From Acinetobacter lwoffii (GTDB taxonomy: Bacteria > Pseudomonadota > Gammaproteobacteria > Pseudomonadales > Moraxellaceae): DNA of 58,821 nucleotides. Within the stretch, counting starts at the first letter, position 1; each line of letters opens with the position of its first letter. Shown here one piece after another: positions 26,714 through 35,684 of the stretch. The stretch is taken from NCBI RefSeq assembly GCF_002321025.1, contig NZ_DCLL01000038.1, positions 1-58,821 on the forward strand, given 5' to 3'. Position numbers and translations under genes: made by a program. A model generated the notes under the pieces. It did no database searches. It was not told the DNA's origin and saw only the letters and a list, made by a program, of their open reading frames with translations.

Positions 26714-27379
26714 TTAAGATCTAAATAATCGTGAATATTGTGTTTCGTGTGCCATACTGAGCATGGCGTAATTAGGTAAGGCGCTACTGAGTTCAGCATC
26801 TTGCAGTGCTAAAGCACGTTCAATTGCCTCTGGAATCAGCCCATGCACATGCCATAAAATCCGTTGTCCACTCATCTGTCCAAGTGGTACAGTTTTCACG
26901 GCAGCCAACACCTGATTTTCAAGTACGGTAAAGGTATAAGCAGTCAAAACCTCTGCAACATCAAGTTCGAGTTGCCCACAAAGATGCGCATAGATGGGTA
27001 CGAAACCGATCTGCTTTTTTAATTTCACAGGCTTTTTCAGCACATCACGAATCCACGCATTTAATGAAAATGCCAATTGCTGTGATTCAGCCAATAACTC
27101 TTTGCTTTCTCGACTTGCTCTATATAACTGCGCCCAGTATTCAAACTGCTCAGGCTGATCAAAAGATATTATTAGGCGTTTCAAAACGGGCAGCTCAAAC
27201 CGTACCAAAAGCATTTCAAGCACTTCTTCAAAATAAGTAATGCTCGAGGTTTCATCAAAAATTAAGCTCTGATCAATCGCACTTTCTACCCCTTGAGAAT
27301 AACAGTACGCCCCAATTGGTAGTGCCGTTGAGGACAAAGTCAACAGACTTAAAAGCTGTGAAGCATTAGGTGTGAACAT
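26714..27379 (-). CDS. ureF: Urease accessory protein UreF
   Basis: A 221-residue alpha-helical protein with LSSTALPIGAYCYSQGVESAI at the N-terminus, the UreF signature. It acts as checkpoint between UreD-urease and UreG. Its start overlaps the ureE end by 14 bases. Confidence 0.95.
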   Translation of the reverse strand: MFTPNASQLLSLLTLSSTALPIGAYCYSQGVESAIDQSLIFDETSSITYFEEVLEMLLVRFELPVLKRLIISFDQPEQFEYWAQLYRASRESKELLAESQQLAFSLNAWIRDVLKKPVKLKKQIGFVPIYAHLCGQLELDVAEVLTAYTFTVLENQVLAAVKTVPLGQMSGQRILWHVHGLIPEAIERALALQDAELSSALPNYAMLSMAHETQYSRLFRS

Positions 27380-27848
27380 GATGCAAAGCCTTAATTGGGC
27401 TTAATCTGTGATCATGCTGATGCTGTGCATAAGCACCGCTTTCAGGCTCAAATGGATGCATGGTTTCATATACCGTTAAACCAAGTCCAATTATCATTTC
27501 AGCCAATACATGATCTGGCTCAAAATACAGCGCCGTTGGTGTGAGCATTAAAGGGACGTGACGATTACCTAAGTGATACGCTGCTTTTAATAAATCAAAG
27601 CTGCTTGGTGCTTCTACTTTCATGAGTTTTTCTGCTTTGGCATCGACACGCAGTACATCACCCTCTTGAGTTGCGATATATGAACCGTGCCTTAAAATGC
27701 CGGTACGGGGTAAATCTGCACCAATATCGTGCCCGTTAGCTAAAGTTGCACGAAAACGGCTCTTTTGTCGTGTATCAAATGTCAGTTCAACTATCTCAAC
27801 ATTTTCTTGTACGACATTACCCTCAAGTCTTTCCGTATAGATTTTCAT
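27366..27848 (-). CDS. ureE: Urease nickel metallochaperone UreE
   Basis: A 160-residue protein with the UreE segment AYHLGNRHVPLML and a short histidine-rich tail (HQHDHRLSP...HHVHT) able to bind nickel. It is first in the operon, so the operon promoter should lie in 27849-28070. Confidence 0.95.
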   Translation of the reverse strand: MKIYTERLEGNVVQENVEIVELTFDTRQKSRFRATLANGHDIGADLPRTGILRHGSYIATQEGDVLRVDAKAEKLMKVEAPSSFDLLKAAYHLGNRHVPLMLTPTALYFEPDHVLAEMIIGLGLTVYETMHPFEPESGAYAQHQHDHRLSPIKALHHVHT

Positions 27849-28074
27849 AAATACCCAATCTCAATTTCTTTTATCGTGATTCGTGAACTAAATTGATGCT
27901 AAATTCAGCATTAAATGAATGATTTGCATTAAAATAATGCACTATTCATGCCAATCTTATTTTGCCAAGCGTTTTATTTTTGCCGTGTCTATCTAATTAT
28001 TTTGAAATTTGCTTCGTGCAAGACATCTTAATTATTAAAAAATATGTGATTGCCGATAATTATTCAGATGGCCA
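27849..28074. promoter_or_regulatory. Upstream region of the urease operon
   Basis: 226 AT-rich bases between ureE and the terminator of the reductase remnant. It must contain the ure promoter. I see no convincing operator or riboswitch, and no gene. Confidence 0.4.
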
Positions 28075-28104
28075 TAAAAAAATCCCCCCATCGATGGAGG
28101 ATTG
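28075..28104 (-). terminator. Terminator of the disrupted reductase gene
   Basis: On the minus strand AATCCTCC-ATCGAT-GGGGGGATT is followed by a T7 run. It lies 34 bases beyond the reductase stop codon. Confidence 0.8.
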
Positions 28105-28137
28105 TAGAAATAGAATTTATGCCAATCTAGCTAAGCA

Positions 28138-28263
28138 TTAATACACATCTCGTCGGTAGTGACCGGCCTTACGTAAGGCATTAATTTGTTTAGCACCTAA
28201 AATTTCTACTAAAGCATCATCAATACCTTGGGCCATATTTAAACTACCACAGAGATAATACAA
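28138..28263 (-). pseudogene. C-terminal remnant of a flavodoxin/sulfite-reductase-type NADPH reductase
   Basis: About 40 codons read leftwards: LYYLCGSLNMAQGI, DDALVEILGAKQ, then INALRKAGHYRRDVY and stop TAA at 28140-28138. This is the NADPH-binding end of CysJ-like or PepSY-reductase proteins, including the YxCGS and final YRRDVY motifs. Upstream of LYYLCGS the frame loses all family resemblance, exactly where the recombinase cassette begins. The missing N-terminal part is not found on the other side in this window, so the insertion was accompanied by loss or displacement of the rest. Confidence 0.75.
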
Positions 28264-28395
28264 AACACGAAGAAACCAGCCACATTCACATCAAATAAAA
28301 TCAATAACTTAAAATAAAAATTCCAAATACACCCTATTTCCCACCCGCTTTGAGCCTCTCAAATTCATCAAAAACCGCCCACATTTATAACCACT

Positions 28396-28443
28396 TTCTT
28401 GATCTTTTTATAAAAATTAAAAGTTTTTTGTACTTCTTGATCT
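28396..28443. repeat. Paired direct repeats upstream of the recombinase cassette
   Basis: TTCTTGATCT occurs at 28396-28405 and again at 28434-28443, 38 bases apart. It lies between the element edge and the first ORF. It could be a regulator or recombinase binding site. Confidence 0.4.
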
Positions 28444-28471
28444 AAGTTAAAAAAATCAGGAGGGCGAATAA

Positions 28472-29113
28472 ATGAAGCCTACAAAAGCAAATTCTCAGCT
28501 AGCCAATAAAAGACCGTTTTATACAAATGAGGTCATGATCCGTCCTTACCCGCCTCTGTTCAAAATTTACCAAAGCTACGCTCAGATTTTAAATGCCTCG
28601 CAACTGCCAACACACTTTCAACATGACGTGAGCCTAATATCTGCTACTGCACCTGCTCCAGCTGAGTTATTCGCAACAGATAACTTTCTTCTTGTTTATA
28701 TAGCACAACAACAAAATATTCGAATCAAAGCTCGAAGCATTGTAGAAGCTGATGTAGACCTCATTCAGGTTCAATATCAACTCAGCAACACACTCTTTAA
28801 GTTGATGACTGAGCTCAAGATCAATCCACAGGCTCTTAATCCCGATAAGCTACTTCATAACTTAAATCAGTCTCTATCGAAACAAGCAATTTACGATGTG
28901 AATCAAAAGCTTTATGACAAACCCAGATGCAGTCTTTCTCGAGACCTACTCGCTAAGTTAATCGATTGCAGTCGTAATCAGCTACTTTATCGCCAGAAGC
29001 AAATCAACGGCACTCACGACCTACGAATTCAAGCACTCAAAAATAAATGTAAAGCACTCACGAGCGTACAACCATGCGCATCACAATTTTGGAGTTTAGA
29101 CCATGAAAATTGA
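28472..29113 (+). CDS. First gene of recombinase trio, 213-residue protein of unknown function
   Basis: A hydrophilic, helical protein with no signal peptide or membrane span. AGGAGG is present 8 bases before the ATG (28460-28465). The C-terminal part, SLSRDLLAKLIDCSRNQLL, may form a helix-turn-helix. Its stop overlaps the next start by 11 bases (ATG at 29103), so expression is coupled. By position it resembles the small accessory member of tripartite tyrosine-recombinase systems such as Tn554 (TnpC), RIT or GMT elements. I do not recognise the sequence itself. Confidence 0.7.
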   Translation: MKPTKANSQLANKRPFYTNEVMIRPYPPLFKIYQSYAQILNASQLPTHFQHDVSLISATAPAPAELFATDNFLLVYIAQQQNIRIKARSIVEADVDLIQVQYQLSNTLFKLMTELKINPQALNPDKLLHNLNQSLSKQAIYDVNQKLYDKPRCSLSRDLLAKLIDCSRNQLLYRQKQINGTHDLRIQALKNKCKALTSVQPCASQFWSLDHEN

Positions 29114-31286
29114 AAACATCATTGAGCGAATGCTAGATCATGAATTTTTTGATCAGGACTATCAAAATGCTATCGCACAGCACTTAAAACCTACAGTCTT
29201 AATCCCTGAATTAAAACCCTTATTGAAAACAACAGTCAGCTTCGATGCAGACTCTAAGTTTGAACTCCCAACAAAACTACCTCTCCCCCCAAGTGTGTCT
29301 AAACATCCGATCTGTGCCTATCTCTATTCAGTAGATCAGCATGAATATCCTGTTATACAACGATGGGCTGTGCATAATTTACATGCAGCATGTATTCTTA
29401 AAGCAATTCCGAATCCGACTGAAAAGGATCACCAAACCACCATTATTAGAGTGTTTAATCGATTTAGATTAGCAAACGAAGCTTATGCCGCATCGCAACA
29501 AGGCAAACAATTGAATCGGTATCAGCAGGAATATTTGTGGTTATGGGAGCAATTGCCTAGCCATGAGATTACCTTGGCTGACTTCGTGAAGAGTTTACGG
29601 GAATTAGAAAACGACTCTAAACTCAATCGTTTTCAGTATCTATTACTGCTTGATATACGGCGATTCTATGATTATGTCTTAGCACTTAAACCCAAGAAAC
29701 ATTACTCAGCACCACCCAAGCACATCGATGAGCCAATTTATTTGGATGAACACAACGCCATTTTACACTGTCCATATGACATGCCTCAGAAACAGCATCC
29801 TGCTCTCTTTTATGAGGAATTACAGGATGAACAGCCAAATCAGCAATACTCACTCAATACAGCGCAGGTATCGCCTTTAGCAAGCCAATCGAGTTATTTG
29901 CAACATCAAGTGAGTAAACTGACACAACAGCATATCATTAGACAACAACATAATTTTAGCTGTAGCAAGCATTATCCAGATTTCAACAGCCTGAGCTTAC
30001 TTGTAAAACATTGCCATCAAGTCTATTTGAATCATCCAGAAAAAAATAAAGCGTATCTTTTTATTCTACTCAGTTTCTTAAGCGGTGTTCCGATTGAGCA
30101 ATGGCTGGAGTTACAGACAAATCAGCGCCGTGTCCTAAATAATCGACAGAAGCTCATTTTAGAAAACGACCAATATTTTTTACGTTCAAAATTCACGCTA
30201 TTTGAGAATACTGACTTTAAATTTAAAGAACAGTTACTCAATCAAGTGACCTACTTCGACTTACCACTAATTAAAGAATTAGTAGATGGTCTAAAAAAAT
30301 CTCCTGTTGTGAGCCAGGAGCAAGTCAATCAAGCATTAAAAAAATGCCGTCACGAACTGTTTATTCCGTCTTTATCAACTAAAAAAATAAGTGTTTTACT
30401 ACATCATTGTATTTATAGACATACCAAGAACGAGCAACTCGCTGACATACTTACGGGTATTGATGCCAATCGATCGGTTTCTATTTCATATTGCTCATAT
30501 CCAATCTACCGCTTACAGCAAAGTTATCAATCAACAATACAACAACTCTCAAATGCGTTAGCAAAAGAAATTCATGTCGTTGATGATGAACAATTAAGAT
30601 TTGGTAGCGGCAAAGCTCCCAAAGCCCCGACAGTGACTGCTATATTTGCCTACTTACAACATCAGATCATTCAAGCCCGACACAGAAACCAAATGCTTGA
30701 GATGTTCAATCACTACAATATTTGGCTTTGGCACATTTTATTGCTATTCACTGCTGCTCGACCTGTAATTGGATTCCCAGGGTTCTTACGAAACTTTGAT
30801 TTAAAACAAAAATGGCTTTGGGTTTCGGACAAAGAAATTCACACAAGAAATGAAGATGGACGCTTAATCCCATTATGTGATTTTGCAGTTCAAGAAGTCC
30901 GTCAATTTATTGGCTATTTAGGTGAATTCCAACAACTTCATCCAGAGCATCAATCACACATTCAAGAAATTTTAAGCAGTAAAAAGCCTCTGCTGAGTGT
31001 TTATCAACATGGAGAATGGCAAGCGCTTAGCCCTCATCTTATAAGCTCATTTACTCGTGTTATGGAGATCAACCACGCAAATTGGCTTAGGCATACAGCT
31101 CGTGCATATCTCACCGAAAAAGTAGATGAAAATTTAATTTTAGCCCTGTTTGGGCATGAGCAACATCAACAAGAAATGGGGCAAAAATTCTCAAGTCTCT
31201 CACTTCAACAATATAAAACCCTCACCACTCATCTTAACGAGATGCAACACACTTATAAAATTGATGGAATGGACGAACATGCTTAA
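29103..31286 (+). CDS. Second gene of recombinase trio, large tyrosine-recombinase-like protein
   Basis: 727 residues. The C-terminal 200 residues look like a tyrosine recombinase: box I AARPVIGFPG with the Arg, a lysine near VSDKEIHTRN, NWLRHTARAYL in place of the usual HxLRH (Asn replaces the first His), FGHEQHQQ, and a Tyr in SLSLQQYKTL. The first 500 residues are unrelated to ordinary integrases and rich in Gln and His. The next gene starts inside its last codons. It probably acts with the third protein in excision and insertion. Confidence 0.72.
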   Translation: MKIENIIERMLDHEFFDQDYQNAIAQHLKPTVLIPELKPLLKTTVSFDADSKFELPTKLPLPPSVSKHPICAYLYSVDQHEYPVIQRWAVHNLHAACILKAIPNPTEKDHQTTIIRVFNRFRLANEAYAASQQGKQLNRYQQEYLWLWEQLPSHEITLADFVKSLRELENDSKLNRFQYLLLLDIRRFYDYVLALKPKKHYSAPPKHIDEPIYLDEHNAILHCPYDMPQKQHPALFYEELQDEQPNQQYSLNTAQVSPLASQSSYLQHQVSKLTQQHIIRQQHNFSCSKHYPDFNSLSLLVKHCHQVYLNHPEKNKAYLFILLSFLSGVPIEQWLELQTNQRRVLNNRQKLILENDQYFLRSKFTLFENTDFKFKEQLLNQVTYFDLPLIKELVDGLKKSPVVSQEQVNQALKKCRHELFIPSLSTKKISVLLHHCIYRHTKNEQLADILTGIDANRSVSISYCSYPIYRLQQSYQSTIQQLSNALAKEIHVVDDEQLRFGSGKAPKAPTVTAIFAYLQHQIIQARHRNQMLEMFNHYNIWLWHILLLFTAARPVIGFPGFLRNFDLKQKWLWVSDKEIHTRNEDGRLIPLCDFAVQEVRQFIGYLGEFQQLHPEHQSHIQEILSSKKPLLSVYQHGEWQALSPHLISSFTRVMEINHANWLRHTARAYLTEKVDENLILALFGHEQHQQEMGQKFSSLSLQQYKTLTTHLNEMQHTYKIDGMDEHA

Positions 31287-34200
31287 AGAAAAACACTATG
31301 CACATGAACGCCGTACAAAGAATAGAGATCAAAAGCGCATAAAAGAGCGCTTACAAATTCAAGCAATCATCGATGAATTTCTATCATTCGAACAATTACA
31401 GCAAGCACAGCAATCAGAACGAATACCTTCTCTCTTTGACCGAGTGGCTCTGCATCTAGATCAACATAAACTTAGCTTTTCTTTAAAAAAGAACTTTTAT
31501 CAGCATTTCCGAAAACAGATTATTCAATACAATCGAAGTCTTCAAACAGACGTACCTTTACCAACTCAATACCTAGTTTCTATTCAACGCACACCATTAA
31601 TATTCAATGAATCGTGGCTAGATGGTTCAAAATTTGCAGTACAGCTTAAAGAAAAGCTTTTAAGATATTGGTACACGGCAAATGGTTTTACAGCGGATGA
31701 AAGTATAGGAAACATCCTGATCTGCGCAATCCTGTATGGCGGAATCTCTAATCTTTCCAGCTTAGATGCTTTGTTAGAAAATTTAAAAGAACAAGGCCCA
31801 ATCTATCATCTTCAGGCATTACAACTACCGCTCATTTTTTTAGAACCTCATTCACCACACTATGGTGATTTATATGATCCTAAACAAACCTTAAGAAAAT
31901 CACGAAATTTCGTACCCGATCGGTTAACTCAGCTCTGGATTTCTCGATTTAAAACACAATCAATAGATATCCAACACGATTGTTACACTTATATCCGTTA
32001 CGTTTTTAATGCCTTAGAGCTTTCTTTTAACCAGAAGAAATTTTATCAGCTTTTACAAGCCTCTAGTCATTCATTTATGCAACTAGAAAAGGTCAAATTA
32101 AGTTCTGCGCTTGCACAGTGTTTAACTGAAGAAATAGAAACCTGTGGCTTAAGTCCAAGTGCTTTTAAACGCTATCTCTCACCTCAGCCAATACTTGACC
32201 ACTCCCATCAAGCTGAAGAACCACAACCCCAAAATACCAATAACAAAGCAAAAGAGGAACAATTACACACTGCAGATCCTCTTGAGGCACTCACTGCTTT
32301 GCATAAACAAATTTTAACGTGCTTCAAAAATACTCATAAGATCACCACGGATCTATGTAACCTACTGCACAACCAACATGCCCATCTTCCAGAAAATGCT
32401 AAACGGCTTGGGCTTTGGCTATTTAGCTTATTTCATCCTGCCGTAGAAGATATTGAATCTATCGCCAAGCTTTATCAAATTGATCAAAACAAGTACTTAC
32501 GCCATATCGCGCAACAACAAAAAATTCGCCACTCCTCAATTTATAGCTATTACACAAAGTTAGCAGAGACATGGTTACTCCATAGCACTGACTTTATAGA
32601 AGAATCCAATCTCAACGACCATCTAGACGTGATCTACAACCGCATGTTAAACGGCGTCGGTAAATCTAAATCACAGAAATTTTCTCTCTTAAAACGATTC
32701 CATCAATTTCAACAAATGCTATTCAATGCTAAATCCTTTCCACTGCAGACCGAAGGGCAAGATTTCAGCTCACCAAAAGCTGAAATCATCTCTGCAAAAA
32801 CTTTTCAACAGATGCTCATCCAACTCAAAGGCTATCAAAACCCACGCTATACGGTACATGATTTAGAAATGCTAAGTATCGTATATACGATAGCTTTTCG
32901 CTCAGGGATGCGCATCAATGAAATGCTCGGCTTACGAATTAAAGACGTGGAAGGTGTTCAAGCCAGTTCGATTTGGATCCGTCCATATCGTTCAAAGAAA
33001 CAAGAACATTTACTTAAAACAGATAGTGCTGAACGTAATCTCAACCTTCAAATTCTACTTACCGAAGAAGAGCATTTTAAATTTCAGAGATACTGTAAGA
33101 CACGCCGTAGGGCTTATTCATCCGATGACTATCTATTTACACTTTGGAATAGCGCAGAACGTATTAAGCCATATATGGTCACCACACCATTACAAAAGAT
33201 ACTTGATGCAATGTTGCCAAGTCATTGTTATACCTTTCATTCGTTAAGACATAGTGCAACAAACAATCTCGCTATGATCTTGAATATGGACTATGAGTTT
33301 GTAAATGCCTTCACGGACTATTCAAACGATCACTATCAGCTACTCCGACATGATCTCTTACGTTCTAAAACACCACAAGACTGTTGGTATTTACTATCCC
33401 ATATATTAGGTCATATTGATCCCACTGAAACATTTAGGAGCTATTTGCATCTAGCTTACATAATGGCAGGTTATCAGTTAAGAAAATTTGACCCATGTTT
33501 GGATCGAACCGTTATTCAAAAAATCTGTCCTAGCTTAAAATCACCACGACACCATCAAATAGCGCTTAGCTATTACGATGAACAAATATCACGAACAATA
33601 AAAATAAAATCTATAGCAACGCCTGATGAATACATCAACACATCTAAGATTAAAGCTGATTTAACTCAAGCAGAGAACAACATTTTTATTTATGGAACGA
33701 GCAAGTCAGCTTATCCATTCCCTCTGATCGCAAAAATATTCAAGGCATTAGATCAATCTTATACACCTGAGCTTCTTTCTCAAAAGTATGACTTTCCAAT
33801 TGAGACACTCATGCTGTGGCAACAAAATATACTTAGACTCAAACAACTCAAAAATCGCAAGAACCGGCCTCGCTTCATTATTAATGCTGATAAATCACAA
33901 CGCATACTTCCGCATATTGAAACAACGGAAGAAAAAATAGTCTTAGAATATTTTTTTAAACAGCTCAACCAGCATAGTTGTGATGATATCCATATATTAA
34001 ATTCACTCCATATTTTTGAAATGAAGGCTAACATTTCACATGCTGGATTAATCTTTAATAGTGCTGAAGTAAGACTAGCAAATCGATTTTTGACAGGTAT
34101 TTATTCTTTATTTCCAACAAAATATTGGCAGATCGCTCTACCCCTTAAAATCTCACAAGATAAGCTTACTGAAAAACTGCAGATTAAATCAATACCTTAC

Positions 34201-34335
34201 CGAATGAACAGCAGTTTAAGTAATGCTTTTAAGCTTGAGCTAGTATCCCAAAATAATGAAAAGGCACTAACCGTCTTACGCTATTGCATGTTGGTTTTAC
34301 TGATCCTATGTACACCGTCGCAACCTAGATCATAG
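31279..34335 (+). CDS. Third gene of recombinase trio, 1018-residue tyrosine recombinase
   Basis: ATG 31279 overlaps the previous stop by 8 bases; a frame extending to 31150 lies wholly inside the previous gene. Residues near 540-750 carry a full catalytic set: FRSGMRINEMLGL (Arg I), a Lys in LKTDSAERN, HSLRHSATNNLA (His-x-x-Arg), HILGHIDPTETF and the nucleophile in RSYLHLAYIM. A large N-terminal region and a C-terminal region of about 270 residues surround the catalytic domain, which is unusual for integrases. Probably the main strand-exchange enzyme of this element. A related design exists in TnpA/TnpB of Tn554 and in RIT and GMT trios. Confidence 0.78.
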   Translation: MLKEKHYAHERRTKNRDQKRIKERLQIQAIIDEFLSFEQLQQAQQSERIPSLFDRVALHLDQHKLSFSLKKNFYQHFRKQIIQYNRSLQTDVPLPTQYLVSIQRTPLIFNESWLDGSKFAVQLKEKLLRYWYTANGFTADESIGNILICAILYGGISNLSSLDALLENLKEQGPIYHLQALQLPLIFLEPHSPHYGDLYDPKQTLRKSRNFVPDRLTQLWISRFKTQSIDIQHDCYTYIRYVFNALELSFNQKKFYQLLQASSHSFMQLEKVKLSSALAQCLTEEIETCGLSPSAFKRYLSPQPILDHSHQAEEPQPQNTNNKAKEEQLHTADPLEALTALHKQILTCFKNTHKITTDLCNLLHNQHAHLPENAKRLGLWLFSLFHPAVEDIESIAKLYQIDQNKYLRHIAQQQKIRHSSIYSYYTKLAETWLLHSTDFIEESNLNDHLDVIYNRMLNGVGKSKSQKFSLLKRFHQFQQMLFNAKSFPLQTEGQDFSSPKAEIISAKTFQQMLIQLKGYQNPRYTVHDLEMLSIVYTIAFRSGMRINEMLGLRIKDVEGVQASSIWIRPYRSKKQEHLLKTDSAERNLNLQILLTEEEHFKFQRYCKTRRRAYSSDDYLFTLWNSAERIKPYMVTTPLQKILDAMLPSHCYTFHSLRHSATNNLAMILNMDYEFVNAFTDYSNDHYQLLRHDLLRSKTPQDCWYLLSHILGHIDPTETFRSYLHLAYIMAGYQLRKFDPCLDRTVIQKICPSLKSPRHHQIALSYYDEQISRTIKIKSIATPDEYINTSKIKADLTQAENNIFIYGTSKSAYPFPLIAKIFKALDQSYTPELLSQKYDFPIETLMLWQQNILRLKQLKNRKNRPRFIINADKSQRILPHIETTEEKIVLEYFFKQLNQHSCDDIHILNSLHIFEMKANISHAGLIFNSAEVRLANRFLTGIYSLFPTKYWQIALPLKISQDKLTEKLQIKSIPYRMNSSLSNAFKLELVSQNNEKALTVLRYCMLVLLILCTPSQPRS

Positions 34336-34653
34336 CTGATCTGGCTGATAACCTGAAAACTCATAAAAGTCATGCAACAATTGAGTATAGACATCTGAAA
34401 AATTTATTAAGTTTTCTGGTTGTAAACCATAATGGTCAAAATAGCGATCATCAATGAAATAAGCTAATCCTATATGCGTGTTGAGATAAGTTGATACGCC
34501 CAGTTGCCTACAAAAGTCAGGATTATATTGCAACTGTAATTGCGTATTACAAATAATTTTTGAGGCTACAATTTTAGCTACATTGCGAATATTGAGATGG
34601 CGAATACTAGGATGCATCGATGTCAAAATTCGACTCGAAGAATAATTCATCAT
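34330..34653 (-). CDS. Orphan 107-residue protein beside the recombinase trio
   Basis: Convergent with the recombinase, overlapping its end by 6 bases. GAAGG lies about 12 bases before the MM start. No known motif; some aromatic and histidine richness. It may be cargo or a modulator of the element. Family unknown to me. Confidence 0.5.
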   Translation of the reverse strand: MMNYSSSRILTSMHPSIRHLNIRNVAKIVASKIICNTQLQLQYNPDFCRQLGVSTYLNTHIGLAYFIDDRYFDHYGLQPENLINFSDVYTQLLHDFYEFSGYQPDQL

Positions 34654-34800
34654 GAGCGTTTGGCCTTCAATTGATTTAGATTTTTATCAAGTAATGATTT
34701 AGTTGCTTCTCGTTTTACAAGTAAGCATCTAAACTATGTCTATATTTATATAAAAACATGACTAAAACGTCAAGTTTTTATTGTCTATTTGGCGGTAATA

Positions 34801-35127
34801 ATGACACTTGAATTAGACTCGAATGAATTTAAGATTCGATTGAAAGAAGTTAGAAAGATACGAAAGCTGACACAGCAAGAACTTGCTGAAAAAACGGGAA
34901 TACCAGTCACCTCTATTGCGCATTTTGAGTCGGGCTCACGTAAACCTTCTTTAGAAAATTTTTATAAGCTCATTGTCGTACTTAATACATCAGCAGACTA
35001 CATCCTAGGACGAAGTAAAGATATGAGTGCATTAGGTGTTGATCCCCTTGTGAGCACTCTGCAAAAATTACCTGAGGTTGAGCGAAGAATGATTGAGAAA
35101 TTTATTGTTTCTTTAGATCATAGCTAG
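34801..35127 (+). CDS. XRE-family (Cro/CI-type) transcriptional regulator
   Basis: 108 residues from ATG 34801, with GGCGG 5 bases upstream; a TTG at 34789 is possible. The HTH is KLTQQELAEKTGIPVTSIAHFESGSRKPSLENFYKL at residues 23-58. The C-terminal part ends in VERRMIEKFIVSLDHS. Ends at a strong terminator. A typical mobile-element regulator. Confidence 0.85.
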   Translation: MTLELDSNEFKIRLKEVRKIRKLTQQELAEKTGIPVTSIAHFESGSRKPSLENFYKLIVVLNTSADYILGRSKDMSALGVDPLVSTLQKLPEVERRMIEKFIVSLDHS

Positions 35128-35164
35128 AGTCGACCCTGCATATAGAATCTGAAGGCTAGAAAAT

Positions 35165-35192
35165 TAAAAAACCACTTAAAGTGGTTTTTTTG
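35165..35192 (+). terminator. Terminator after the XRE gene
   Basis: ACCACTTAAAGTGGT at 35171-35185 followed by a T7 run, preceded by AAAAA. Confidence 0.85.
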
Positions 35193-35281
35193 CATAGCCC
35201 CGAAATGGATATAAACACATTGTGTGTTTGCTATGTGGAATTGATGATCTAGTATTGCCTAGATGGTTGTTTAAATAGTGA

Positions 35282-35647
35282 TTATTCACTCCTACATTTA
35301 GCTTTGTAAGTTTTATACCACTCTTCAATTTCAGCTGTATCAAAATATACTGCTGCTTGACGAGTACGACATTCTTTCAATGGTCTTGGAAATGAAAGAT
35401 CATTTTCGATGATTTTACGTAAGCAATCTCGTGTTACATTAAGCAACTCACAAACTTGGTTGTATTTTAAGCGAAATGGCTTCATATTGTGACAAACCAC
35501 TGGTATATCTAAATCATCAAATTTTTTAACAGTACGTACAATACTACGACGAGTATGTGATGTATGTGCTCTAAAATGATCCAATTGAGGATCCTCGTTT
35601 AATAATAGAGAAATCATGCTATCAAAAAAAAATAATTCAAATCCCAT
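35282..35647 (-). CDS. AlpA/excisionase-like HTH protein
   Basis: 121 residues. The C-terminal half matches the AlpA/MerR-17 layout: LKYNQVCELLNVTRDCLRKIIEND, then FPRPLKECRTRQAAVYFDTAEIEEWY. In P4-like islands such a protein sits beside the integrase and acts as transcription regulator or excision factor. The first 60 residues are variable and the true start may be internal. It lies 37 bases downstream of the integrase gene on the same strand. Confidence 0.7.
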   Translation of the reverse strand: MGFELFFFDSMISLLLNEDPQLDHFRAHTSHTRRSIVRTVKKFDDLDIPVVCHNMKPFRLKYNQVCELLNVTRDCLRKIIENDLSFPRPLKECRTRQAAVYFDTAEIEEWYKTYKAKCRSE

Positions 35648-35684
35648 CCGTCCTAAAACACAAAAAAGTGATCACTTTTTTGTG

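Noticed and set aside
28472..34335. Firm assignment to GMT or Tn554 families
   Set aside because: The gene layout is similar, but I cannot align the proteins to known family members from memory, so only the comparison is reported.
35129..35140. Left attachment copy of the tRNA (GTCGACC)
   Set aside because: Only seven bases are shared with the tRNA, the same heptamer occurs again at 39588, and no longer match surrounds it.
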